DNA from: a candidate division NC10 bacterium RIFCSPLOWO2_12_FULL_66_18
GTDB lineage: Bacteria; Methylomirabilota; Methylomirabilia; Methylomirabilales; 2-02-FULL-66-22
Length of the DNA: 35,454 nt
Reading direction: 5' to 3'
NCBI GenBank assembly: GCA_001771285.1
Contig: METI01000253.1
Span: forward strand, 14,255 to 49,708
Below are positions 16,979 through 25,119 of this stretch, piece by piece. Below the pieces are notes generated by a model, which saw only the letters and a program-made list of their open reading frames with translations, had not been told where the DNA came from and ran no database searches. The position numbers and the translations under genes are program-made. The first letter of the stretch is position 1, and each line of letters begins with the position of its first letter.

Positions 16979-17625
16979 GCGAAGCCGTGCTCCTTGAGGG
17001 AGGCCAGGGTCAGGCCCTCCTGGCCCAAGGCATCCGCCCGGCCTGCCAGGAGTCGAGCGACGTGTTTTCCCAGGAGGTCGGCCTCCAGGTTTACCGGGTC
17101 ACCCACCCGCTTTCCTCCCAGCGTGGTGTGATGGAGGGTGTGCGGGATGAGGGCCACGCCGAGAGTGTCACGTTCGAGTTCCGCCACGGTCAGGCTGATG
17201 CCGTCCACGGCGATGGAGCCCTTCATCACCAGGAGAGGGGCCAGGCCCGGCGGGAACCGGAAGCGCATGAAGTCTCCGTCACCCTGTGGGACGCGATCGG
17301 CAATCTGGCCGACGGCATCCACGTGGCCGGTGACCAGGTGCCCGCCCAGACGATCGCCCAGCCGCAGCGGCCGCTCCAGATTCACCCGCGCCCCGACCCG
17401 GAGCGTCCTCAAGGTCGTTCGCGCCAGCGTCTCGGCCGAGAGATCGCAGGTGAACCCGTCCCCCTTGAGGATGGTCACGGTCAGGCACGCGCCGTCCACG
17501 GCAATGCTGTCCCCCACGCGAAGCCCTTCTGTCAGCGGCCCCGCCCCGATGAGGGCACGTCCGCCGTCCGCGCGGGGGGAGAACCCCCGAATGGTGCCGA
17601 TGGCCTCGATGATCCCGGTGAACAT
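16975..17625 (-). CDS. ribE: Riboflavin synthase alpha subunit
   Basis: Dismutates two lumazine molecules to riboflavin. The 216-residue protein begins with the diagnostic [12 protein letters not shown] and has two homologous barrels: the first with [11 protein letters not shown] and [10 protein letters not shown], the second with [11 protein letters not shown]. The in-frame extension to 17697 is translated from the repeat hairpin and is rejected. No Shine-Dalgarno is visible: the 3' arm of an octamer hairpin ends 1 nt before the ATG. The stop overlaps the ribBA start. Confidence 0.95.
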   Translation of the reverse strand: MFTGIIEAIGTIRGFSPRADGGRALIGAGPLTEGLRVGDSIAVDGACLTVTILKGDGFTCDLSAETLARTTLRTLRVGARVNLERPLRLGDRLGGHLVTGHVDAVGQIADRVPQGDGDFMRFRFPPGLAPLLVMKGSIAVDGISLTVAELERDTLGVALIPHTLHHTTLGGKRVGDPVNLEADLLGKHVARLLAGRADALGQEGLTLASLKEHGFA

Positions 17626-17630
17626 TACGG

Positions 17631-17748
17631 TTCGGCGGTTCGGGTGTTCGAGGGTTCGATGGTACGGGGACGCCCGAACGCCCGGGACCCACGGCACCGC
17701 GCTGGATACCCACCGCCGTGGCGTGGGTGCCCCGAACGCCCGAACGCT
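17631..17748. repeat. Octamer hairpin between ribD and ribE (TTCGNNNG type)
   Basis: On the plus strand four 8-nt units (TTCGGCGG, TTCGGGTG, TTCGAGGG, TTCGATGG) run from 17631 to 17662. CGAACGCC recurs at 17675 and 17733, followed by CGAACGCT at 17741. Between the arms, about 17683-17730 holds a further GC-rich self-complementary core (CACGGC/GCCGTG). Read in the direction of transcription (minus), it starts with AAGCGTTCGG and ends CGAACCGT one base before the ribE ATG. This is the same polarity as the elements before fabG, the roadblock gene and trpC. Confidence 0.8.
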
Positions 17749-17790
17749 TGTGGACAGGAAGCGATACTGGCGAATCCCCGATCTAGCACG

Positions 17791-18918
17791 CTAGGGTGTC
17801 CCCATCATACGTTGGATGTAGCCTTCCACCAGGATGTCGCCGTCGAAGCGCTCGATCCGCACGTCCCGCAGCCGCACCGCCTGGCTCAGGGACTCGATGC
17901 CGTCCCCGCCGACCGCGGTGGGCGTGGATTTCCCGCCGATCAGTGTCGGCGCCAAGAAGACGAGGACCTTGTCCACGATCCCCTCGCGCAGGGCGGAGGC
18001 GTTGATCTCCGCGCCCCCCTCGATCATCACCGAGAGGATCCCGCGCTTCCCCAGCGCCTCTATGAGGCGCTCCAGCGAGACCCGGCGCGGGCTGCTCTCC
18101 ACCACGATCACCTGGACCCCCTCGCGCTCGAGGGCCTCCAGTTTCGTTCGGGGCGCCATCTGGGACACCGCCAGGATGGTGGGCGCGGTGGAGGCGCGAT
18201 TCACCACCTTGGCCCGCAGGGGCAGGCGGGCCAGATTGTCCACGATCACCCGGATGGGGTCGCGCTGATCCGCGATCCCCAGCCGCGTGGTCAGGAGGGG
18301 ATCGTCGCGGAGGACCGTGCCGATGCCCACCAGAACCGCATCCACCTCGTTCCGGAGCTGGTGGACACGCCGCCTGGCGCTCTCCCCGGTGATCCAGCGA
18401 GACTCCCCCGTCCGGGTCGCGATCTTGCCGTCCAGGCTGGCGGCGACCTTCAGGGTCACGAAGGGGCGACCCGTCCGGACATGGGTGAAGAATGCCTCGT
18501 TGACCCGCTCCGCTTCCTCCGCGAGGACGCCGACGTCCACGGAGAGGCCGGCCGCGCGGAGCGCCGCGATCCCCTTGCCGCTCACCGCGGGGTTCGGATC
18601 CTCGCAGGCAGCCACGACGCGCCGGATGCCGGCCTGGAGGATCTGGTCCACGCAGGGCGGCGTGCGACCGTAGTGGCAGCAGGGCTCGAGGCTCACATAC
18701 AGCGTCGCCCCTGTCGCAGCCGGACCGGCGTCGCGCAGGGCCGCCACCTCCGCATGGTCGGAACCGGTGTAGGCGTGGAAGCCCTCGCCGATGAGCTGGC
18801 CGTCCTTGACGAGGACCGCCCCCACCATGGGGTTCGGACTCGTCCGCCCACGGGCCCGCGCCGCGAGGTCCAGCGCGCGACGCATCCACTGCTGATCGGC
18901 CTCGGCAGCTCGTACCAT
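17791..18918 (-). CDS. ribD: Bifunctional riboflavin deaminase/reductase RibD
   Basis: Performs deamination then NADPH reduction of the pyrimidine intermediate of riboflavin synthesis. The N-terminal CDA-like deaminase (about residues 8-150) has the zinc set H55-A-E57, and C80/C89 in PCCHYGRTPPC. The C-terminal reductase (about 155-370) begins FVTLKVAASLDGKIA and includes IRVIVDN and the VMIEGGAEI strand. The 375 residues match the family. It opens the rib genes; a candidate promoter lies 40-70 nt upstream at 18959-18987, beyond a heptamer hairpin that separates it from ftsY. No FMN riboswitch was recognised. Confidence 0.96.
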   Translation of the reverse strand: MVRAAEADQQWMRRALDLAARARGRTSPNPMVGAVLVKDGQLIGEGFHAYTGSDHAEVAALRDAGPAATGATLYVSLEPCCHYGRTPPCVDQILQAGIRRVVAACEDPNPAVSGKGIAALRAAGLSVDVGVLAEEAERVNEAFFTHVRTGRPFVTLKVAASLDGKIATRTGESRWITGESARRRVHQLRNEVDAVLVGIGTVLRDDPLLTTRLGIADQRDPIRVIVDNLARLPLRAKVVNRASTAPTILAVSQMAPRTKLEALEREGVQVIVVESSPRRVSLERLIEALGKRGILSVMIEGGAEINASALREGIVDKVLVFLAPTLIGGKSTPTAVGGDGIESLSQAVRLRDVRIERFDGDILVEGYIQRMMGTP

Positions 18919-18958
18919 GATTCCCGCAACCTGGCGTCAGACAACGACTTGCTCGTGG

Positions 18959-18987
18959 AAAGTAACATCGTGGCCAGGGAGTGTCAA
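18959..18987 (-). promoter_or_regulatory. Candidate promoter for ribD-ribE-ribBA-ribH-nusB
   Basis: On the minus strand TTGACA (complement of 18982-18987), a 17-nt spacer and TACTTT (complement of 18959-18964) face ribD, whose ATG is at 18918. The -35 is perfect; the -10 is moderate. It would give the riboflavin genes their own transcript separate from ftsY. Confidence 0.55.
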
Positions 18988-19016
18988 GGTCAAAGCCGGC
19001 GCGCCATGGACAAATG

Positions 19017-19101
19017 GAAATTGGAAATCGGAAACTGGAAATTGGAAGCTGAAAGACGCACGCCACCAGTACCCGGTTTCCATTTTCCAGTTTCCAATTT
19101 T
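19017..19101. repeat. Heptamer hairpin between ftsY and ribD (GGAAANT type)
   Basis: Five 7-nt units (GAAATTG, GAAATCG, GAAACTG, GAAATTG, GAAGCTG) and a sixth degenerate one occupy 19017-19058. Complementary units CGGTTTC, CATTTTC, CAGTTTC, CAATTTT occupy 19074-19101, with a 15-nt loop. It is the same type as the sucC/sucD element: unit sequence, period, number of units per arm and loop length all agree, but the actual unit order differs. It lies about 15 nt downstream of the ftsY stop. Confidence 0.85.
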
Positions 19102-19115
19102 CAGGAATGGGCTGA

Positions 19116-20051
19116 TCAGGAGAAAAGGGCAGTGGCGAATTCGCGCGGATCGAAGGGCTGGAGGTCGTCGGGGCCTTCACCGACCCCCACGTAGCGCACG
19201 GGGAGCTGGAGCGTCTGGGCGATGGCCACCACGGCCCCGCCCTTGGCCGTCCCGTCCAACTTGGCGATGATGAGACCCGACACCCCGACGACCTGGTGGA
19301 ACTCACGGGCCTGGGCCACCGCGTTGAGGCCGATGGTCGCGTCCAGGACCAGGAACGTCTCATGGGGGGCGCCCGGCACCTCCCGGGCGATGATCCGGTG
19401 GATCTTCTTCAACTCCTCCATGAGGTTCTGCCGGGTATGCAGGCGACCGGCCGTATCAATCAGCAGGCGCTGGACGCCCCGAGCCGTCGCCGCCTTGCAG
19501 GCGTCGAAGACGACGGCGGCGGGATCCGCCCCGGATCGGTGGGCGATCACGTCCGCCCCGATCCGTTGTCCCCAGATCTGGAGTTGCTCGATGGCCGCGG
19601 CGCGAAAGGTGTCGCCCGCCGCCAGGAGCACCCGCTCACCGGCATCGCGATAGCGCTTGGCCAGCTTGGCAATCGTGGTGGTCTTTCCGGAGCCGTTCAC
19701 GCCCAGGAACAACGTCACGTGGGGCGGGACGGGCGGGGGAGGGCCCGGCGGGCGGCCGACGCTGAGCAAGGCGGCCACCCGGTCTGCCAGCAGGGCGCGC
19801 ATGGCCGCGGCATTGGTCGCGCCCTGGCGCCGGAACGCGGCGCGGGCGGGTTCCAGGATGGCAGCGGTGGTCGCAGGGCCGAGATCCGAGGCGAGGAGGG
19901 CCTCCTCCAGCTCCTCCAGGATTCCCTCGTCCAGGACGGCGCCACCGAAGAGCCCCTCCAGCTTCTCGCGCAGCCCGTCCCGTGTCTTGCGCAAGCCGTC
20001 GCGCAGGCGGGAAACGAAGCCAAATGGTGCAGGCGGGGTTTCGGCCGACAT
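19116..20051 (-). CDS. ftsY: Signal recognition particle receptor FtsY
   Basis: The SRP receptor GTPase that docks ribosome-SRP complexes at the membrane for co-translational insertion. The 311-residue protein has an N-domain four-helix bundle (about 10-100) and a G domain with Walker A GVNGSGKTTT (117-126), DTFRAAA, DTAGR (199-203) and KLDGTAKGG. It lacks the long acidic N-terminal A-domain of enterobacterial FtsY. The ATG overlaps the stop of the roadblock gene by one base (TGATG), so the two should be translated together. The longer in-frame reading upstream has no family similarity. Confidence 0.95.
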   Translation of the reverse strand: MSAETPPAPFGFVSRLRDGLRKTRDGLREKLEGLFGGAVLDEGILEELEEALLASDLGPATTAAILEPARAAFRRQGATNAAAMRALLADRVAALLSVGRPPGPPPPVPPHVTLFLGVNGSGKTTTIAKLAKRYRDAGERVLLAAGDTFRAAAIEQLQIWGQRIGADVIAHRSGADPAAVVFDACKAATARGVQRLLIDTAGRLHTRQNLMEELKKIHRIIAREVPGAPHETFLVLDATIGLNAVAQAREFHQVVGVSGLIIAKLDGTAKGGAVVAIAQTLQLPVRYVGVGEGPDDLQPFDPREFATALFS

Positions 20052-20416
20052 CAAAGGGATTGATCCAGGGCGAAGGCGGCCCGGCGCGCCTCGAAGAGTC
20101 CGCGGCCCAGCACCGCGTCCGGCCCCAGCAGCAGGCAGAGGCAGCAGGCGTTCTTGAGCGGAATCATGGCGACCGTTCCGCGCTCGGCTTCCAGCAGAAC
20201 CTCGCCGACCATCCCCTGGCCGAGGCGTTCGGCGGCGGCCAGGGTCTCCCGCAGGAGCAGGCCGGCCCCAGCCCCGGCCGCCTCCAGGTCCACGCCCGGC
20301 CCGCGGCTCGCCCGGGCGATGGGGACGCCGTCCCGGCCCACCAGGATCGCACCCCGCGCCCCGGCCACGCGGCTCACGAGGGAGTCGAGCACTGACTGCA
20401 GGTCCGAGGGGGCCAT
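20051..20416 (-). CDS. Roadblock/LC7 domain protein
   Basis: A 121-residue single-domain protein of the Roadblock/LC7 (MglB-like) fold. It begins with an amphipathic helix (MAPSDLQSVLDSLVSRV), followed by GARGAILVGRDGVPIARAS, the typical first beta-hairpin with a Gly-Asp turn, a central helix, then GTVAMIPLKNACCLCLLLGPD, the last strands. Family members dimerise and act on small GTPases such as MglA. The start at 20416 is chosen because the reading up to 20494 is repeat-derived. The stop overlaps the ftsY start (TGATG). An intervening octamer hairpin separates it from smc. Its placement between smc and ftsY suggests a link to FtsY, but this is inference. Confidence 0.78.
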   Translation of the reverse strand: MAPSDLQSVLDSLVSRVAGARGAILVGRDGVPIARASRGPGVDLEAAGAGAGLLLRETLAAAERLGQGMVGEVLLEAERGTVAMIPLKNACCLCLLLGPDAVLGRGLFEARRAAFALDQSL

Positions 20417-20426
20417 TCCGCGTTTC

Positions 20427-20518
20427 AAAAGCGTTCGGTGGTTCGAGCGTTTCCGCCTTTGGCGGATTCGGCTGTTCGGGAACCACCGAACCATCGAACG
20501 CTCGAACGCTCGAACAGT
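20427..20518. repeat. Octamer hairpin between smc and the roadblock gene (TTCGNNNG type)
   Basis: On the plus strand it starts AAAAGCGTTCGG (20427-20438), with units TTCGGTGG, TTCGAGCG, an inner small hairpin TCCGCC-TTT-GGCGGA (20452-20466), TTCGGCTG, and then CGAACCAT, CGAACGCT, CGAACGCT, CGAACAGT (20487-20518). In transcription order it begins 8 nt after the smc stop and ends CGAACGCTTTTGA 10 nt before the roadblock ATG. The inner GCC/GGC stem is unique to this copy. Confidence 0.85.
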
Positions 20519-20525
20519 CTCGTGT

Positions 20526-23500
20526 TCAGGCGGCCGCCTTCATCCGGACCGAGATCACCTTGGACGCGCCCTCTTCCTCCATGGTGATCCCGTACAGGAT
20601 ATTGGCCGCCTCCATGGTGCGCTTGTTGTGGCTGATGACAATGAACTGGGAGGCCTGCGACATCTCTCTGAGCAGGGTGACGAAGCGCTCCACGTTGACG
20701 TCATCCAGGGGGGCGTCCACCTCGTCCAGGACGCAGAAGGGGCTGGGGCGGGTCGTGAAGAGGGCGAGGAGGAGGGCCAGGGCCGCCAGGGCGCGCTCGC
20801 CGCCGGAGAGCAGCGAGAGAATGGTAGCCCGCTTGCCCGGGATGCGGAGGAGCATCTCGACGCCCGGTTCCTCGGCTTCTTCCCCCTCGCCCGGCTCGAC
20901 CAGGCGGAGTTCCGCGCTCCCGCCGCCGATGAGGCGGCGCCAGTAGTGGTCGAAATGCCGGTTCACCGTGGTCAGAGTCGAATCGAAGAGCGTCCTGATC
21001 GTCCGGTTGATCTCCGCGATGGCCTGGCGCAGGGAGGCCACGGAGTTGGTCAGGTCCGTGGCCTGGCTGGTGAGGAACTCATGCCGCTGGCAGAGGGCCT
21101 GGTATTCCTCCAGGGCGCCCAGGTTGGCGGGACCCAGCTCCAGGAGCTTGGCCCGCAGCTCTTCCAGCTCCGCCTGCGCAGCCTCCACCTCCCAGGTGGA
21201 CTCGGCGAAGCGCTCGCGAAGTTCTGGCAGGCTGACGTTATGGTCCTGCCAGAGGCTCTGCTCCAGGTGGGTCATGGCCGTCTTCAGCTCGCCGCGCCTG
21301 GTTCCGAGAGAAGCGATCTCTTCGGCGAGCTCCGCCTCCTCGCGTCGCTTGGCCCGGAGCGTCTCCTCGAGTTGCCGGATGGCCTCCTGGGCGGCCGCCC
21401 TGGCCTCCTGGAGCTGGACCAGGACCCCCTGGCGCGCCTCCTCGTCCAGGTGGAGGGACATGAGGGCATCCCGCAGACGGTTGCGCGCCTCCTCCAGGCC
21501 CGCCTGGCGAGCGGCGAGGTCCCCTGATTCCTGCGTGAGGCGAGCCGTCTCCGCCTCGGCGATCTCGAGGTCGTGGCGCATCCGCGCGAGGTCGCGCAGC
21601 AGCTCGTCCCGTTGGGCGGCCCGGGAGGCCAGGGTCACCCGCTGTTCCGCCAGGTGGGCGGCCAGCCCTTCGCGCGTCTGGCGCAGGGCAGCCACCGCGG
21701 ATTCCCGCGCGGCGATCGCCTGGCTCAAGGCCTCCGCCTCGGCTTCCCCCTGGGCCACGGACGCGCGAAGACCATCCACCTCGCCGGCGATCCGGCCGAG
21801 GTCGGCCTCCACCGCCTGGAGCTCGATCCCGAAGAGTTCCAGTTGCTGGCTGAGGCGCGCCTCCTCGGCGCGCTTGGCCGCCAGGTCCTTCTCGATGGCC
21901 AGCAGGTCCAGTTCCGCCTGGCGCTCCGCCGCCCCGGCCGCTTCCACGGCGCGCTCGGCCGTGGTGACGTCCTCGGAGACGATACTCAGCGCCTCGCGCA
22001 GGCCGGCCAGGCCAAGCTCGCTGGTGGCCAGGGCTTCCTCCAGCTCGCGCGCCTCGCGGCGCTGGGCCAGGAGGCCCTGCGGCGCCGGTGTCCCCCCGGT
22101 CAGGGTGCCCCGGTGTGTCAGGACCTCGCCTGCCAGGGTGACGACGGTGAACGGCCCGGGGAGCTCGCGGGCGATGGCCTGGGCCGCGTCCAGGTCGCTC
22201 ACGACCACGGCGTCCGCCAGGAGGTTCACCACCCACGGTTCGCTTCCCTGGGGGGTCTGCAGGAGATCGAGCGCCATACCCTCGATCTGCCCCCGGAGCT
22301 CCTTGGGGAGATCGGCGAGTTGTGCCGCCAGGTCCTCCCGGATCTGCTGCCCCCAGGTTCCCTCGCCGGTGGGCATCGGACTCACCAGCGTGGCCCGCCC
22401 CTGGCCGGACCGGAACAGGTGGGCGAGGGCGTCCTTGGCCTCGGACCACGTCCGGACCCGCACGCCCTGCAGGTGGGCCCCCAGGATGGCCTCCAGCGCC
22501 TTCTCGTGGCGGGGGGCAACCTCCAGGATCTCGGCGAGGGAGCCCAGGATGCCGGCCAGGCGCCGGTCGCGTCCTGCCTGGAGCAGCAGGCGGTTACCCT
22601 CCGCGAAGTCGGCGAACTGCCACTTGAGCTCGTGAAGCGATGCCAGGCGCCCGCGCTGGCGCTCCACGTCCGCGGTGAGTGCGGCGATCTCCGCCTCCAG
22701 GCGCCGCCGCGCCTCCCGGGCACGCTCTGCTTCTGCCTGGGCCGTCTCGCGCTGGGCCTGGAAACCCCGTCGTTGCTCCAGCACTTCCAGGCGGCGGGCT
22801 TCGTCGGCCGAGAAGGAAGCTTCCGCCCCCTCCCGCTGCGTGGTCGCCTCGGCCCGGTTCATGCGCAGCCGCTCCGCCTGGGCGGTCATCTGCCGGCTTC
22901 GCTCCACGAGGGTCGCCAGCTCGTTCCGCTTCAGGGCGAGCTGCGTGGCCTGGTGGGCGGCCTGCCCCCGCAGGTGCTCCAGTTCCGCCACGCCGGATTC
23001 GACGGCGGCCTCCGCCTCCCGCAGCCGCAGGCCCTCCTCCGCGAGTGCCGCCTCGAGCGCCGCGACCTCTTGCTCCTGCAGGGTGGCGCGGGATGCACCG
23101 GCCTCCAGCTCCACCAGCAGGCCCCGCATCCGCTCACCCAGGCCGGCGAGGGTGGCCTCGTTCTCCTCCTGGCGCTGGCGGGCGGCCTCGATCTGCTGGG
23201 TGAGGCTCCGCAGTTCCGCCTCGTCCCGGTCGATCTGTCCGCGGAGGGCGTAGAGCGCCTCCTGCGCGGTCGCGACGGCCTGTTCCTGCTCCAGGGCCTG
23301 GAGGCGGCGCGTCTCCAGGTCCGCCTCGGTGGCCGCGATCCCGGCGCGCAGCCCGGTAAGGGTCTCCTGGCGTGGGCCCAGTTGCGCCAGGAGGGTCTGC
23401 AACTCGTCCCAGAGGGCGGCGTGCTCGCGGAATTTCAGGTACAGCTTCAGCTCCGTGGCCCGCCGGTCCAGCTCGCGGTATCGCTCGGCCTTGTTGGCCT

Positions 23501-24122
23501 GGCGCTTCAGCGAGTTTCGCTGGCGCTCCACCTCGGCGATCACGTCGCGGATACGCAGAAGGTTCTGCTCCGTGGCCTCGAGCTTGTTCAGGGCGGCCCG
23601 TTTCTTGGTCTTGTACTTCATGATGCCGGCCGCCTCCTCGATGAGGACCCGGCGATCGGCCGGCCTGGCGTTGACCACGCTGCCGATGCTCCCCTGCTCG
23701 ATGAGGGCATACGGCTCGCCGGCCAGGCCGGTGTCAATGAACAGGTCGTGGATGTCGCGTAGGCGGCAGGGAATCTTGTTGAGCAGGTATTCGCTCTCCC
23801 CGGATCGGTAGAGGCGGCGGGTGACGTTCACCTCCTCGTAGTCGGTCCCGAGCTCCCCCTCGTTGCGCGTGAGGGTCAGGGAGACTTCGGCGAGGCCCAG
23901 CGGCTTTCGCCGGGAGTTGCCGGCGAAGATGCAGTCCTCCATGCGGTCGCCGCGCAGAAGCTTGGCGCTCTGTTCCCCGAGCGCCCAGCGAACCGCATCG
24001 GAGATATTGCTCTTGCCGCAGCCGTTGGGGCCGACGACGACGGTGATTCCTGGCTCAAAAGAGAGTTCGACCTTGTCCGCGAACGATTTGAAACCGAAGA
24101 GGGAGATTTTGGCGAGATGCAT
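20526..24122 (-). CDS. smc: Chromosome segregation protein SMC
   Basis: ATPase of the bacterial condensin SMC-ScpAB, which compacts and resolves newly replicated chromosomes. The 1198 residues show the full layout: N-terminal head with Walker A GPNGCGKSN (31-39), a long coiled-coil arm rich in Arg/Glu/Leu/Ala, a hinge in the middle (roughly 500-660), the returning arm, and a C-terminal head with the ABC signature LSGGERALAALAL and Walker B PFCVLDEVDAPLDD. The start MHLAKISLFGFKSF is canonical, with GGAGG about 12 nt upstream. It follows rnc, the arrangement common in many bacteria (rnc-smc-ftsY). A TTGACA promoter candidate precedes it. Confidence 0.97.
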   Translation of the reverse strand: MHLAKISLFGFKSFADKVELSFEPGITVVVGPNGCGKSNISDAVRWALGEQSAKLLRGDRMEDCIFAGNSRRKPLGLAEVSLTLTRNEGELGTDYEEVNVTRRLYRSGESEYLLNKIPCRLRDIHDLFIDTGLAGEPYALIEQGSIGSVVNARPADRRVLIEEAAGIMKYKTKKRAALNKLEATEQNLLRIRDVIAEVERQRNSLKRQANKAERYRELDRRATELKLYLKFREHAALWDELQTLLAQLGPRQETLTGLRAGIAATEADLETRRLQALEQEQAVATAQEALYALRGQIDRDEAELRSLTQQIEAARQRQEENEATLAGLGERMRGLLVELEAGASRATLQEQEVAALEAALAEEGLRLREAEAAVESGVAELEHLRGQAAHQATQLALKRNELATLVERSRQMTAQAERLRMNRAEATTQREGAEASFSADEARRLEVLEQRRGFQAQRETAQAEAERAREARRRLEAEIAALTADVERQRGRLASLHELKWQFADFAEGNRLLLQAGRDRRLAGILGSLAEILEVAPRHEKALEAILGAHLQGVRVRTWSEAKDALAHLFRSGQGRATLVSPMPTGEGTWGQQIREDLAAQLADLPKELRGQIEGMALDLLQTPQGSEPWVVNLLADAVVVSDLDAAQAIARELPGPFTVVTLAGEVLTHRGTLTGGTPAPQGLLAQRREARELEEALATSELGLAGLREALSIVSEDVTTAERAVEAAGAAERQAELDLLAIEKDLAAKRAEEARLSQQLELFGIELQAVEADLGRIAGEVDGLRASVAQGEAEAEALSQAIAARESAVAALRQTREGLAAHLAEQRVTLASRAAQRDELLRDLARMRHDLEIAEAETARLTQESGDLAARQAGLEEARNRLRDALMSLHLDEEARQGVLVQLQEARAAAQEAIRQLEETLRAKRREEAELAEEIASLGTRRGELKTAMTHLEQSLWQDHNVSLPELRERFAESTWEVEAAQAELEELRAKLLELGPANLGALEEYQALCQRHEFLTSQATDLTNSVASLRQAIAEINRTIRTLFDSTLTTVNRHFDHYWRRLIGGGSAELRLVEPGEGEEAEEPGVEMLLRIPGKRATILSLLSGGERALAALALLLALFTTRPSPFCVLDEVDAPLDDVNVERFVTLLREMSQASQFIVISHNKRTMEAANILYGITMEEEGASKVISVRMKAAA

Positions 24123-24181
24123 CGAGCGGTGGTTCCCTCCAAGCAGAGGGGAATGCGGCCAAGCCCCTCACATTCCGGCGC

Positions 24182-24211
24182 ACGCTAGCATGGGTTTAGA
24201 GGTCCTGTCAA
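24182..24211 (-). promoter_or_regulatory. Candidate promoter for smc
   Basis: On the minus strand TTGACA (complement of 24206-24211), an 18-nt spacer and TAGCGT (complement of 24182-24187) with an extended-type TGC just before it. The motif ATGCTAG around the -10 is shared with the rnc promoter candidate. Placed 60 nt upstream of the smc ATG. Confidence 0.5.
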
Positions 24212-24265
24212 GCCGGAAATACCAGGGTTAGGGCCCGGGCCAGCGGGTGCCACGAGATATGGTGT

Positions 24266-24958
24266 CTAGGAAGGGGCCTCTTCGAGCAACTGCTGGAGGG
24301 CCATTCGGGCTGCTTCTTGTTCCGCCGCTTGGCGAGACGCGCCTTCGGCTTCGGCCCGGACCTCGGTCCCCTCCCCATTCACCCTGACGCCAACTCGGAA
24401 GATCGGGTGGTGGGCGGGTCCCCGCCGTTCCACCAGCCGGTAGGTCGGCAACGTGCCGTAGCGCGCCTGCGCCAGCATCTGCAGGGCGGACTTCGGATCG
24501 ACGGGCGGCGGCACAGCGGCGACTCCCTGCTCCGCGATCACCCGATGCGCCATCGCGCGGACGGCGTCGAGGCCCCCATCCTCTACCATGGCGCCGAGGG
24601 TCGCCTCCAGCATCTCCGCGATGACCCGCTCGCTCGGCACGGGCGAGACGGGGCCGTCGGGGGTCGGAAACCCGAGCTGTCGGGCGAGGTGCGCCAGCCC
24701 CGCCGTACTGCACCAGGCGGCCCGGTAGCGCGTGAGATCCCCGGCAGTGGCATGAGGACAGAGCTGATACGCCGCCGCGGCGACCGCGAAATCCCACGCG
24801 GCGTCTCCCAGGAACTCCAGTCGCTGCCGGGCGGCGGCCGCCTCGGGGCTCAAGGGGAGGTTCCACGCGCCGAGGGCCTGGCGGAGCAGTACCGGGTGTT
24901 GAAAGCGGTAGGCCAGGATCTCCTGGACGGAAGCGATGGCTCCTTCGAAATCGGTCAT
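24266..24958 (-). CDS. rnc: Divergent ribonuclease III
   Basis: A 230-residue protein with the RNase III layout: an endonuclease domain (about 1-148) and a C-terminal double-stranded RNA-binding domain (about 154-226) with PTYRLVERRGPAHHPIFRV and the A-S-x-x-x-A-E-x-x-A-A helix. RNase III cuts double-stranded RNA during rRNA maturation. The signature RLEFLGDAAWDF keeps Glu48 and Asp52. The second catalytic motif reads IAEMLEATLGA, so the usual Asp (E. coli D114) is Glu115 while Glu118 remains. The conserved T-H-x-S segment after the first helix is replaced by GAWNLPL. Activity may therefore be altered or lost. Gene order rnc-smc supports the call. Confidence 0.85.
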   Translation of the reverse strand: MTDFEGAIASVQEILAYRFQHPVLLRQALGAWNLPLSPEAAAARQRLEFLGDAAWDFAVAAAAYQLCPHATAGDLTRYRAAWCSTAGLAHLARQLGFPTPDGPVSPVPSERVIAEMLEATLGAMVEDGGLDAVRAMAHRVIAEQGVAAVPPPVDPKSALQMLAQARYGTLPTYRLVERRGPAHHPIFRVGVRVNGEGTEVRAEAEGASRQAAEQEAARMALQQLLEEAPS

Positions 24959-24994
24959 ATTCCCGGTTCATCGGTTTTCCATTGCTGTGGGTGT

Positions 24995-25024
24995 AGCCTA
25001 GCATGCGCCCTGGCGCCGGGTCAA
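24995..25024 (-). promoter_or_regulatory. Candidate promoter for rnc
   Basis: On the minus strand TTGACC (complement of 25019-25024), an 18-nt spacer and TAGGCT (complement of 24995-25000), again with ATGCTAG across the -10. It lies about 40 nt upstream of the rnc ATG and is back to back with the trxA promoter; the two -35 boxes are 14 nt apart. Confidence 0.5.
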
Positions 25025-25038
25025 TTCGGACAAAGTGC

Positions 25039-25068
25039 TTGACAGGTTGTGCCATAATTCTCTAGACT
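25039..25068 (+). promoter_or_regulatory. Candidate promoter for trxA
   Basis: TTGACA (25039-25044), an 18-nt spacer and TAGACT (25063-25068), about 50 nt before the trxA ATG at 25120. It diverges from the rnc promoter, so a regulator bound between them could affect both genes. Confidence 0.55.
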
Positions 25069-25119
25069 TCGTAGCACTTGTTGTCTCGCGTGTTGCCAGA
25101 TCGGTTCCGGAGCAATCAC

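Noticed and set aside
18919..19115. FMN riboswitch before ribD
   Set aside because: I could not find the conserved RFN-element segments in this spacer. It contains a heptamer hairpin and a promoter-like pair instead.
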